A stretch of 64,000 nt of DNA from the NCBI GenBank assembly GCA_016165875.1, contig JABBOT010000023.1, positions 1,798,001-1,862,000 on the forward strand. Reading direction: 5' to 3'. Shown here piece after piece: positions 46,801 to 59,129 of the stretch. Positions within the stretch are counted from its first letter, which is position 1. Each line of letters opens with the position of its first letter. A program made the translations under genes and the position numbers. The notes beneath the pieces were generated by a model, which saw nothing but the letters and a program-made list of their open reading frames with translations, was not told the origin of the DNA and made no database searches. Origin of the DNA: Acanthopleura granulata. Taxonomy: Eukaryota; Mollusca; Polyplacophora; Chitonida; Chitonidae.

Positions 46801-47329
46801 ATGCCCCTTTCTCAAATGAATATGACTATAGGAAAACTATTTCTGAATGATATTATTACTGTGGTGGACTGTAGTCTTAGCGTATTTTAATGAATCTGTC
46901 GAAGGTAATAATGCTTTTAAGCCGCGCTGAGACCATCAAATTTGTAATAGATGCTTAAAAATGATTAATAATAATAAAAAATAGAATAGGATAAAAAAAA
47001 TAAAATATAAAATAAAAAACATATTTTCTGAAACCATTTTTGACTGGTTTAGCGAAAACTCTTCGTGAAGACTGAACAGATGTGCTGTGTAGTTCTGAAA
47101 GTATTGTTGTGCAAATTCCTCACAGAGATTTTATTGATAGAAGTTCATCATTAATTTTTTCGGTGTTCACTAAATCCGGTCACCGCTACATTAACGTCGT
47201 ACACCAAAGCCTTCTTCATTTCCACGTTGTTCACTGAGATACTTGAATTTCTAGGTGAAATATAGGGAAGCTATTTATGTGTATAGTAATTCCGATGTAC
47301 ACGAGTTTTGACACATCTATACCTGTTCT

Positions 47330-47830
47330 CGTATGAATACGGCTATATGCAGAAGTTATTAAAGATTAATCTTTATCAGACTAAAGCGTATATTCATGAT
47401 TCGCTAGCTTTACACAACTCGACGTATACAACAAAGGCTGCAGGGAAATCTACCACTTTCGCTGGATTTAAATGAAAATAAAGACTCTCTAGATGGCACA
47501 TCTTACCTAGACTTGTAGTTGTACAAAAACAACAATGGTTCTCTGTCACATTCTCAACAAGAGGGATAGTTGCAGTATTGACATTGTGAATTATCCTTAC
47601 TCGGACAGGATTATAAAGGACCTGCATATGTTATGTTCATATCTGGCCTGCATTTGTTAGATCAAACATGTTGTGGTGAGTATTAATCAACGTCGCAAGC
47701 TCTTACTGCACAATAAAGCATATTCCACCGAACGCCGTCACTCTAAGTTTCTTAAATCTTACAATGAGTACACTTCTATTGTAAGTAAATATGGACATAA
47801 TGTTCAAAATTCCCGTTAATCTACTCCATA
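47330..47830 (+). mobile_element. Retroelement-like fragment, family K
   Basis: Its right part reads RKLLLHNKAYSTERRHSKF, then LKSYNEYTSIVSKYGHNVQN before a stop, paralleling 43984-44150. Its left part has a layout like 8170-8340 (AGGCTGCAGGGAAATCTACC against GAGGCGGTAAAAGAAATCTA). The 77-residue minus frame at 47394-47627 is not supported. Confidence 0.4.
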
Positions 47831-47892
47831 ACTGTGTCTAAATCCACTTAACCCGGAGCTAGGAGCCGTATATTAATGCTGTTGAACAAGAT

Positions 47893-47985
47893 CGACCCAC
47901 CGCATACAACGCTGGCCGCCGTCGTATAAGTGAAATATTCTTAAGTGCGGCGTAAAACACCAATCAAATGAATAAAAAAAAATCA
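47893..47985 (+). mobile_element. SINE 3' fragment
   Basis: ACGCTGGCCGCCGTCGTATA, AGTGAAATATTCTTAAGTGC, then GGCGTAAAACACCAATCAAA and an A-rich tail. Confidence 0.88.
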
Positions 47986-49249
47986 AGATCGCATCTTCGG
48001 GTATATGAACAGGTGCCATCTAAACGCAACTAATCCGTCCTAATTTCCTACATTTTTCTTCATTCTTTGGTGGCCGGTGTTAAGAATTGGTTTGGGAATT
48101 TGTCTCTTAATTATTCATCCAATCACTATGGTTGACGGTTGCTATACGAATGCGTGTTTCGAGGCCTAGATTCAAGATCACTGATTACGATATCAGAATG
48201 AAATTCAGGTGGGCTCTGTGAAATTACTTACACTGATTGATAATTGTGAGCAATGTAATATGACTTAGGGAGGAACGTTAAGAGAAAATCAAACATGACT
48301 ATTCCTAAGGCCAGCTTGTTTGTTAAGCTAAACAGAACTGAAGTCATCTATACTGGAGATGATGGTGCTTGCAAATGGTCATATAGACACAGGAATAACG
48401 CTATTCGATACTTCAATGAGTGCAGCCACAATTAAATGTTGTTCCTGTAATTTTAACAACTTGTCAAGAACAATGGGTAGGAGAAACAGGAGTTCACCTT
48501 AATTAAAATGACATCAATTATAGACCTGCGGATCTAAAATATATTATACCAGAAGTAAGTAGAAGGTACAAGCTGTGTGTAATGACTGTTTGGAAGCCTT
48601 GAAAGTGCGAGCAGCTCAAGTGTAATATTTTGTCTCTGTCAGATAATATAATTTAACATCTTTCAATAAAGTATTCTACTCGTACGTAGAATTAGGTTAA
48701 AAAGTACGAAATTCATATAATACTAGTAGACCATGATTGGACGTTACAAGTCCATTCTCGCTAGGCCCATTTCTAGAGCAACTTAAAACACTAGTTACCA
48801 AAGAAATAATACATAAATAGTAAATAAAGTTGACTAGATGTAAGAGAGGAGCGAGTATTAGTTCTCAGTGATGCCGGGAAAACGTTCGATGTTCTAGGCA
48901 TGACTTCAAAATTTAAATTTCCTTATGGGCTTCGAATAATTTTCAGGTCGATTAGGAATATAAGTATCTCAATCGCGCTTTGATTGTTACTGTTTTCACT
49001 AACACTGTGTTGATGTGTATAAACTGAATGCTTGTACAGCCCCTAAGCCCTGGTTAAGCGGAATTAGATAAAGCTATGACACAAATCGCTAGAGATCCTG
49101 AACAATCCGTTCATTTTTGTCAACAGGAGTAGTTATGCTCACTTTTTTTTAAAATCAATGAATATAACTTCAATGTATATTTAAGTCATTTTACAAAGGA
49201 CCAAACAAGAAGTTTTACAAGATTAGATCTTTACACGCGACATGTAACG
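47986..49249. other. No gene or repeat recognised
   Basis: AT-rich DNA without a convincing frame. A GCAAATGGTCATATAGAC stretch near 48374 recalls family M but is too short to call. Confidence 0.5.
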
Positions 49250-50250
49250 TTTGTCTCTGGAGTAATATCAACACACATCCGTCAGTGGTGAAATGTCACC
49301 AAACGTCCGTCACTGGAGTAATATTAACAAACATCCATCAGTGGAGTAATATCAACATTCATCCGTCAGTAGGCTAATGTTAAGAAACGTCCGTCAGTGG
49401 AGTAATGTCAGCAAACATCCGTCAGTGGGGTAATGTCCAAAACCATCCGTCAATTGAGTAATACCAAGAAACCTCCGTCAATGGAGTAACATCAACAAAT
49501 ATTCATCAGCGGCGTAATATCAACAATCACCCGTCAGTGAGTAATAGCAACAAACGTCTGTCAGTGGGGTAATGTCAACAAACGCTTATCAGAGAAGTAA
49601 TGTCACCAAACGTCCTTTACTGCAGTAATGTCAAAAAACCTCAGTCAGTTGAGTGATATTCACAAACATCCGTCAATGGAGTAATGTCAAAAGACGTCCA
49701 TCAGTGCAGTCACCAAACGCCCGTCATTGGAGTAATGTCACGAAATGTCCATCAGTGGAGTAATGTCAAGAAACCTCCATCTGTGGAGTAATATCAACAA
49801 TCGTCCGTCAATGGAGTAATATTAACAAACGTCTGCCAGTGGAGTAATGTCAAAAACATCCGTAAGTGGAGAAATATCAACAAATATTCATATGTGGAGT
49901 AATATCAACAAACGTTCGTCAGTGGAGTAATATCGACAAACGCCCGTCATTGGAGTTCTGTCACGAAATGTCCATCAGTATAGTAATGTCAAAGAACGGC
50001 CGTCAGTCGAGTTATGTCAACAAACGTTCGTTTGTGGAGTAATGTAACCACACATCCATTAGTGGAATAATATCAACAAACGTCCGTCAGCGGAGTAATA
50101 CCATCTAATGTCTGTGAGTAAATTAATGTCGTAAAATGTATCTCTCTGGCACAGGAAAACTGTCATCAAATGAATATCAGTAGTTTAATTTCATTAAACA
50201 TGTCAGTGGAGTAATGTTACCAAACATCTGTCAGGCGAGTAATGTCATCG
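49250..50250. repeat. 28-bp minisatellite, about 34 diverged units
   Basis: The unit core is GAGTAATGTCAACAAACGTC preceded by CGTCAGTG. The period stays at 28 bp through most of the array, with occasional 1-5 bp losses. Units differ from each other at many positions, so the array is old. The same core is half of the 57-bp unit at 51290-54625. Confidence 0.9.
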
Positions 50251-50504
50251 CATCTTGAGACATCAGTTTAATTCAATTCTCACTTAAACTGAAATTAACT
50301 GATGTCTGTCAGTTACAGGCTTTGTCATCAAACTAAGTTAAAACTGTAACATGGAGAGTAAAGCTTGACTGGCGACCAGTGTGCGCTGGTTGTCAACTTG
50401 TCACACGTTAGGCTATTTCCAATTTATCTGGCGAGAAATACTATCAAATTTCGGTCATCGGACACCAGCAAATATAATACAAAAGACTACAGCATATAGA
50501 GTTA

Positions 50505-51130
50505 ATCCAGAGCAGTGACGACATTGACTGTGTGATAGCTGGCAAATGGTCATACATAACCCAGTGAATATCGGTCTCTTTGACATTACCCCAGTTAAGG
50601 TTTCATTATAACTTTTCATGTAAATGTTAAAAAAAGAAACAACTTACACGCCCCTGGCAACATGGTTTAGGTAGAAGTAGGGAAAAGGAACTGGAGTAAT
50701 AGTTTTTTTTCAATTCATCACTGAAACAGAATAATTCAATATGCTGATCAAATTTAGAAACAATGCGATGGCGCCAGAGCTCCGGGATGCTTAGTCTACC
50801 TGCAGAATCCTGGTTGTACTGGAACACAACACTACAGAATAGTGTGTAAAAACAGATCACCGAAGGCGGTGTGACAGTTGGCAAATGGTCACGCCTAACC
50901 GATGAAGACCGGTCCTTTGACTACAACTTTAGTTAGGGTTATACCGCCTCTACCGCCTATGGTGGTTTCTTCACCGGTCATCCTCAGGAGACATCGATTG
51001 TACGATAGGACAGACAACAGCTTGGCTGAGAATAAAATCAGAGCAGCGAGTGTGATAGTCCTACGTAATTTTTCTGAGGAAGAGCTGTATTCAAACTTTT
51101 CATGTAACAGTTTAAATAGTAACAACTTAT
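50505..51130. repeat. Two further members of family M
   Basis: The segments at 50505-50650 and 50855-51130 share GGCAAATGGTCA, TTAGGGTTATA-like words, CTTTTCATGTAA and AACAACTTA. They are in the reverse orientation relative to 8905-9500. The frames at 50627-50884 and 50895-51227 read through them and are not supported as genes. Confidence 0.5.
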
Positions 51131-51289
51131 ACCGCCCATAATACAATGGCTTACGCACAGATTCTGTAACAGAAATGCAGCGCTCTTGATTAGTCATTAG
51201 GGAATTACTAAAATGCTCTTTTATCATAATTTACCAAAAATTTACATGCAAAGGGGGAGTGTGTCGTCAAACGTTTGTAAGTCAAGGTC

Positions 51290-54200
51290 AGGTCATTCAA
51301 TGTCTGTCAAGTGAGTGATGTTACCCGATGCCCGGAAGTCAGTCCCACTTCACCCGATGTTCGTCAAGTAAGTAATATCATCAACCGTCTGTCCTTCAAG
51401 GGCAAGTCATCCCATGTCTGTCAAGTGAGAAACATCATCGAACGTTTGTCACTCAAGGTCAAGTCGTCCAGTGACTGTTCAGTAAGCAATGCCATCAAAC
51501 AGCTGTCAGTCAATGTCAAGCCATCCAATGTCTCTCAAGTGAGTAATATCTTTAAAGGTGTGCAAGTCAAGGTCAAGTCAAAGGTGTGTCTGTCAAGCCA
51601 ACATTTTCCAAACCTCTGTCAGTCAAATTCAAGCCATCCAGTGTCTGTCAAGCTAGTGATGTCATCAAAGATATGCCAATCAAGGTCAAGTCATCCATTG
51701 CGTCAAGTGAATGATATCATTAAACGTTTGCAAGCAAAGGTCAAGACATTCATTGTGTGTAGTGTCTTTAACGTCTGCCCGTTGAGTTTAAACCAAACAA
51801 TGTCTCTGATGTGACAATACAATTGAACATCTGACGGTATATTTTAAGCAATCCAGCCTGCGTCAAGTGAGTAATTTCAAAAAATGTCTGTCAATCAGGA
51901 ACAAGCCATCTCATGTATGTCAAGTGAGCAGTGTCCTTAAATGCCTGCTATTCAAAGGGAAGCCGGCAGTGTCATCAAACATCTGCCAGTCAAAGTTAAG
52001 TCTTTCAGTGTCCGAGGAGTGAGTAATGTCATCAAACATCTACCGGTCAAGTCACCCGATGTGTGTCAAAAGAGTAATATCCTCAAACGTCTGGGAGTAA
52101 AAGTTAAGTGATCCAATGTCTGAGAAGCGAGTACTGTGCTTAAACGTTAGCATTTCAAGGCCAAGCCATCCTGTGTCTGCTCAGTGAGTAATGCCCTTAA
52201 ACGTCTTTCAACCAAGATCAAGGCATCCAGTGTCTGTCAAATGCGTAATGCCATAAAACATCTGCCACTGAAGGTAATGTCATTTAATATCTGTCGAGTG
52301 AGTAATGCCATCTTAACGTGAGCTAGTCAAGATCAAGTCATTCACTTTCTGTCACGGGTGTAGTGTCGCCAAGCCATCTAATGTCTTTCGAGCGCGTAAT
52401 GTCATCAAATGTCTACCAATCATGGTCAAGTCATCACACGTCTGCCAAGTGAGTAATATTATGGAGCGTCTGCCAGTCAAATTTAAACCACACATTGTCT
52501 GTCAAGTGAGTGATGTTGTCACCCGTCTGTCAGAAAGGATCAAATCATCCAATGGCTGTCAAGTAAGTAATGTCGTTGATCGTCTGTCATCCAAGGTCAA
52601 ACATTCCAATGTCTGTCAAGTGAGCAGTGTCTTTAAATGTCTGTCCGTTGAGGTCAATCCACACAATATCTGCCAAGTGAATAATGTCATTGAACATATG
52701 CCAGTAAATGTTAAGTAATCCAGTCTGCTTCAAGTGAGTAATTTCAATAAACGTGTGTCAGTGAAGATCAAGCCACCTAAAGTCTGTCAAGTGAGTAGTG
52801 TCCTTATATGTCTGCCGAGGGAAGTGAAGCCATCCAATGTCTGTCAGATGAGTCCTAAAACATCTGTAGTTACGTTAAAAGTCTGCTCGTCAAGATCAAT
52901 CCATACAATGTGTCTCAAGTCGGTAATGTCATCGAATGTCTGAAAGATCCAGGTAAAGTTATTCAGTGTCTGCCAACTTAGTAATGTCATCCAACATCTA
53001 CCAGCCAGGCTTAAGCCATCCAATGTGTGCCAAGTGAGCAGTGTCCTTAAATACCTTCTGGTCAAAGTGGAGCCATCCAGTGTCGGTCATGTGAGTAACG
53101 TTCTCAAACCTCTGATATTCAAGGTCGAGTTATCCAGTATCTGTCAACTGAGTAATGCCCGCTGGTGACAGCAAGTCACCCAGTGTCTGTCAAGCTAGCA
53201 ATGTCATCAAACATGTGTCCGCCAAGGTTTAGTCACCCAGTGTCTTTCAAGCTAGCAATGTCATCAAACATGTGTCCGCCAAGGTTTAGCCATCCAGTGT
53301 CTTTCAAGCTAGCAATGTCATCAAACATGTGTCCGCCAAGGTTTAGCCATCCAGTGTCTTTCAAGCTAGCAATGTCATCAAACATGTGTCCGCCAAGGTT
53401 TAGCCATCCAGTGTCTTTCAAGCTAGCAATGTCATCAAACATGTGTCCGCCAACGTTTAGCCATCCAGTCTCTGTCAGGGGAGTAGTGCCTTTGAACGTC
53501 TGGCAGTCAAAGTCAACCCTGCAATGTGTGTCAATTCAGTAATGTCATCAAATATCTGTCGGTCAGGATTAAGCCATTCCATCGAGCCAGTAATGTCCTC
53601 TAACGTTTGGTAGTCAAGGCCAAGCTATCCAATGCGAGTAATGTCGAGCTAGTAATGTCATCAAATATCTGTCAGTCAAACTAAAGTCTTTTAATGTCTG
53701 CCAAGTGAGTATTGTTATCATAAACCTGCCAGTCAGGGTAGTTATTCCATGCCTGTCGAGTGAATAAAGTCAGGAAATGTTTGCTAGTCAATTCAAGTCA
53801 CTCACTCGCTGTCAAGTTTGTAATGTCGCCAAGGTATCCATTGTCTATCGAACGTCTACCTGTCCAGTCATCCCATGTTTGTCAAGTAAGAAATGTCATC
53901 GAAAATCTGTCGGTCAAGTTCAAGTCATCAAATGTCTTTCGAATCAGTAATGTCCTTAAACGTCTGTCAACCAAGGTCAAGACACCCAGTGTCTGTCAAA
54001 AGAGTAATCTCATCGACCGTCTGCCAATCTCGGTCCAGCTATCTGTTGTCTGCCAAGTGAGTACTTGCAACAAACATCTGTCAATCAAGGTCAAATCATC
54101 TATAGTTAGTCAAGTGAATAATGTCATCAAACATCTGCTAGTTAAGGGTAAGTTATTCAGTGTCTGTCAGGTGAGTACTGTTATCAAAAATCTGTCAAGG

Positions 54201-54625
54201 TCAAGCCGTCTAATATCGGTGAAGTGAGTTATGTCCCCAAACGTCTGCCAGTCACGGTTAATTCATTCACTGGCTGTCAAGTGTGTAATGTTCCCCAATC
54301 CATGCAATGTCTGTCAAGTGAGTAACGTCATCAAACATCTGTCAGTCAAGATCAAACTACACCATGTTTGTCAAGTGAGAAATGCCCTGAAACATTGGGC
54401 AGTCAAAGTTTGGCTATCCAATGTCTGTCGAGTGAGTGATGTCCTCAAATATCTGTCAACGTCAAGTCATCCATTGTGTGTCGAGTGAGTAATGTGATAA
54501 AACGTCTGCCATGGCAGTTAAAGTCAAGCATGTAAAAATCTGTCAAGTGGGTTATGTCATCAAGACATCTGCCAGTCAAGGTCGAGTCACTCAAAGACCG
54601 TGAAGTGAGTGATGTCATTAAACAT
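51290..54625. repeat. 57-bp minisatellite, about 58 units
   Basis: Each unit is made of a GAGTAATGTCATCAAACGTC half and a GTCAAGTCATCCAATGTCTG half. Because 57 is 19 codons, open frames run on as a 19-residue pseudo-repeat (SNVCQVSNVIKRLSVKVKS-like) at 51311-51814, 52422-52718, 53165-53542, 53760-54227 and elsewhere. Stops and frame shifts between them and loose unit conservation argue against a gene. A recently homogenised part lies at 53173-53467. Confidence 0.93.
53173..53467. repeat. Homogenised block of five 57-bp units
   Basis: Five successive units (TTTCAAGCTAGCAATGTCAT, then CAAACATGTGTCCGCCAAGG) are nearly identical, unlike the rest of the array. The 125-residue plus frame and the 69-residue minus frame here are exact 19-residue repeats of no known family. 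Confidence 0.92.
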
Positions 54626-56539
54626 CTTTTATGAAATATTTGCCATTAAAGGAGAGGTGTTTTGTAACGGCAAGATTTTGACAAGTTTTCCACTGTCCAT
54701 GTTTCTAAAAGTCAGCATTAAAACAATGTGGAAGTTATATCATCAAAACGATGTTGTGAAAAGAATTTTTATCAAGAAAAGGCTGTGAAAATTTATTACA
54801 CAAGCGGTGTGAATAGCCATTTGGCATCACGTTTTTTAGCGGTGTGAAATATGTGGCTTGAAAGACGCACTGAAATATTTCTGCTAACCAAGCACAACAT
54901 GTACTCGAACATACTCAAACCATTTTATTTCCCCAGAATTGAATAAAATATGTCTAATTTAAAATCAAATTACCAAAAATGTGATATGTAAGCGTTTTTG
55001 CGTTTACCACTGGCCGGTCTAAGCAGATTTTATTCATAGTTTTACACCAGTAAGTTTTTTGCTGTCTTATGCACATGTACCAAAGCAGTTGAAATGTGTA
55101 ATAACCGGATATGAAGCCGTTTTAGAGAGCCAAACATTGACCGTTATACAATATAAAGAAAATTAAAAAGTTACCAATGACCCACGTCTTTCTACATGTA
55201 GAACTTCATGGTGTTGGTTTTCCTCCACTTCTCTTCAAATATTTGGTATTATGTATTTAAATATTATTATATAAATTTATGCGAGTGTGAACGTGCATGG
55301 TGTGAGTAACAAAGCCCTGTCACTGAACAGGTACTCCCTGTATTAATGTAATCAAATAAATAAGAAAATAATTAATTAATTTTTACAGTATAGTAACTAA
55401 AAATTATAGTATTAAAATATTAATGTCATTGCATGATTTTTTCAAAGTTCCTGCAGCACATTTACCAGTTAAAGTTAAATACAGATGTGCTGCTGTGGAC
55501 TAAAATCAGACGTTGTGCGGAATTAGCCTGTCAAACCTGAAGTCTAGTCATCAGTCTCGGCATTCATTTTCAAACTATCACAACACTCTTTCCAAAAAAA
55601 TACATCTGTAAAAGCTGGTCAATACAACACTTAGATAAGTTTTATCTAACCTGTGAAAGGAGTTGGTTTGAGTTGGCGAGCTATTATTTTTATACCGTGT
55701 CCAGATTAGATTTTCAAATCAAATACCTGAGGAAATAATTCACGAAATGAAACAATATAATCAGAACTGTGGGAGGATCTTTTACATGAAATGCTTAGAC
55801 AAGCAGACAGACAGACATCTGATCATTATATCATTATATAGTAAAACAACGAGATTGTTTGAAAGTGGGTCTCTGGAGAATAAGAGTAAGGTCGAGACCC
55901 AACCCTGATCTAAGCGTGAATACTTAACCAAGACCCCACACAAACACACACTGTTGTTATGTGTTGTTGTTAAACAGAAAGATTAAAGAATTTTAATAGA
56001 TATAAGAAAGACATTTTAATCAAATTTCTAATTGAAGTCTCACCGTCAGATTCTATAAGTTATGAACCTTACAAATCTATCAAATTCAGAAAATTTGGAA
56101 TGAAGCCATTTCAGATATAATATTCGTTGACATATTCTGAATTAAAAATTTTACTAAGTGCTTTTCAGCAATATCCAGTTAATAAACGCTCGTCAGACAA
56201 TTTTCAAGGTCATTCAAGGTCATGTTTTTTGTGAAGACTGTGTGAGATCTACGTTGTTGTTGAACATTTGTGTCAGATTTTTGTGGCCAGGTGAATCTTA
56301 GTTATCAGTAACCTGTCATTAACTTCATGCAAATATACATTTGTTAACTTGCTAACAATGCCTTGTCATTTGGCACTTTTCAGAGATGTCATACTAAAAG
56401 GCCCTTGACAATTCTCTTTAGGCCATTCAGTTTGTAACAATCATATCCAATTAACGACCAATCACAACGGAATTTTCCACGTCGGTAAGCATACGTGTCC
56501 AATCATTAAATGAATGAAAGTGCTCACCACACATGTCGT
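54626..56539. other. No gene recognised
   Basis: AT-rich spacer between arrays. No frame over 60 codons is supported and no transposon end was recognised. Confidence 0.5.
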
Positions 56540-56722
56540 CACATTAAGGGCTCGTCAGACAATGGCATGTCCTGTCATTAAACACTCGCTAAACATGTCC
56601 TGTCGTTAAGCACTCGTCAGATATGTCCTGTCATTAAGCACTCGTGAGACAATGGCATGTCCTGTCATTAAGTCGTCAGATATGTCCTGTAATTAAGCAC
56701 TCGCCATTGTCATTAAATGGTT
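56540..56722. repeat. 28-bp minisatellite, about 6 units
   Basis: The unit core is ATGTCCTGTCATTAAGCACT then CGTCAGAT (28 bp). Some units carry a CAATGGC insertion or a short loss. Confidence 0.8.
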
Positions 56723-57649
56723 TGAAAACCGTCCGATAATTGTTTACATGTTCTCTAAGAAACATATGCTTCATCACCGTTGGGTCACGTAGCTGTCAAA
56801 AGACGCCTACATTTTACGGACCCGATGCTGGCTGATTGATGTGAGTCGGGCCTGTCGCTCTCTAGCGGTGAAATGTTAAGACAAGCTCCTTCCTGTCTTG
56901 TATTCGACATGTTTGTGCAGCCATAATCTGCACACTCTGGCATCCTGCCAGCTCTTCGTTCTTGTCTGTGCACTGACAAAACAAGGGGTAGCAGCCAAAC
57001 GTCCGGAATTCAGAAGATAGAATGGTAATGATTTAAGCGCCCGATTCATGTCATATCTAACGCTAATCGGGCTTTACGTAATCCTACAAAACAGTCACCA
57101 TTTTCACGGTTCCATCTCCCCTTTTACATGGAGATATTTATTATACCCGATTGAGTGCGTGCAATGACGTACCTTAAAATGTGTTGCCTCGGAACGAAAA
57201 AAAAAAATTAAAAAAAAAACAAAATGATGGTCGTTTATAAATCTTCAAACTAGGCCTATACTCTTTTACCACAAATTGCCCAATACTTTCCCCGGTCGCC
57301 TCCTTTAAACCCTCGACAGACATGTGCTGTCGTTGACTTATGGCGTCATGAGATGAAATTATGTCCAGTCTACCAATGTCTTTATCCGGGGAAATCTATG
57401 AAAACAGTTTCAGGAATTGCGTATATGTAACTCTAATTTCTAAAACGCTTTCTTGGCCTGTCACGAGCTGTTTTGTCCATTAGTTTGCCGAAGACGCTTT
57501 TCAAGTCTTTCGCTAGCTGCTGTGAGAGTAGTTTGTCATAAACGACATTACTGCCGGTTGCTAGTTGATATGAGCAGTAATTTGTCGTACACACTTTTCC
57601 GTCATGTCATCGCCATATACCTGACAAGGAAACGGCAGCAACAATGATC
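56723..57649. other. Spacer between arrays
   Basis: No gene is recognised. About 57505-57600 contains two loosely similar ~48-bp stretches (GCTAGCTGCTGTGAGAG and GCTAGTTGATATGAGCAG, each followed by AGTAATTTGTC-like sequence), perhaps worn satellite units. Confidence 0.4.
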
Positions 57650-58690
57650 TGGCAGCCATACGTCATCGTCACACATGTGATATCGAGACGGCTTTGTCAA
57701 TCGTCTGTTAGCAAGTAACGACGGTCAAACATCTGACAAGAAAACAGCATCGTAAACTGTCTGACAAAATGACACCGTTGTCACACATCTGACGAGCGGA
57801 CGGCATCGTCAACTGTCTATAAAATAAGACACCACCATCACGCAAATGTCGAGGAAAATGCCGAAACAACCGTTTGTGGCAACAAGACAATATCGTTACA
57901 CATCTGGGAAGGAAAACATCTATCAGTAAGACACCATCTGACAGCTAAACATCATCGATAACCCTTGGTCAACAAGAAACCACTATCACGTATTTCACAA
58001 GGAAACAGCATCATCAATAATCCCTCGACACGATCGTTACGAAAGAAAACGACATCGTCAATCGTCTGTTATCAACACACCATCGTAATATACCTGACAA
58101 AGAAACAGCATCGACAACCTTCTGTCAACGTGATCATCACTTAAATGGCAAGAAAACAACATCGTCAACAGTCTGGCAACATGACCATCACAATCTAACA
58201 AGGAAACACATTCTGTCACCCATTTGGCAATAACACACCACCGTAACATATCTGACAGAGAATCAGTATCGTCAACAGCCTGTAAACACGATCAACACCC
58301 AGCTGGCAAGGAAACAGCGTCGTCAGTATTGTGACAAAACGAATCCAAAATATCTCACGTGCCAATCGTCTGTCAGTGAGATATTATCGTTTAAAATGTG
58401 TTAACAAGACACAAGACACACAAGTCATACATCTGACACGAAAAATATATCGCCAATCATCAGTCAATGAGACACCGTTGTAATACAAGCCACCACAGCC
58501 AGGTATCTGACAAGGAAACAGCATCGTCAACCGCCTGTCAACGAGACACCGTCATACCACAAAGTCACAAGGGAAATGTCAAGCCTCCGTCAACAAGACA
58601 CCATCGCCAAGCATCTGACGAGGAAACAGCCTCGTCAACCGCTTATCAACAAGAAACGATCGTCACACATAGCACACGGGAACAACACCG
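57650..58690. repeat. ~56-bp degenerate minisatellite, about 18 units
   Basis: The unit runs near ACATCTGACAAGGAAACAGC, then ATCGTCAACCGTCTGTCAAC, then AAGACACCATCGTCAC, about 56 bp (2 x 28). Units vary strongly in length and sequence. Frames at 58058-58249 and 58467-58709 are readings of the array. Confidence 0.85.
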
Positions 58691-59129
58691 CTACAAATTG
58701 CTGTCTTAAACATTACACGTGCAGGTACTGTCAGGAAAGTTAAACTACCAGTAAGAGTTTACTGTCTTAAGGCGAGGTTATAGGACATTAAAATCGACTC
58801 CCCACCAAAGGGCGATATTTCTTCTTCTCAGGTTCACAAATCAATGTCTCACAGAGAAAGGCTGTCATTGTTAAAAAGTCCTGTCATCTGCATGGTGAAC
58901 CTCTCTTCGTGGTCATACACATGGGTTTCTGGACAGTCAAACAAGAACACGTACATGATCAACCACACTGGTTACAGATGTTTAATCATGAGACTTTGTT
59001 AAGAAGAATACATCAGTAATAATCCTCTGTTGCCATAAAGCATTGCCAGTAGGGTTATATCATTATTGAGAACCTGCTCTCATAACTTGTAAAGTTATAT
59101 TATTACTAATCGCCCTCTGTAATGTTCGT
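58691..59129. other. Spacer, nothing recognised
   Basis: No frame or repeat is supported. Confidence 0.5.

Noticed and set aside
53165..53542. Repetitive protein of 125 residues
   Set aside because: It is a translation of five identical 57-bp satellite units, open only because 57 is divisible by three. The opposite strand is open too.
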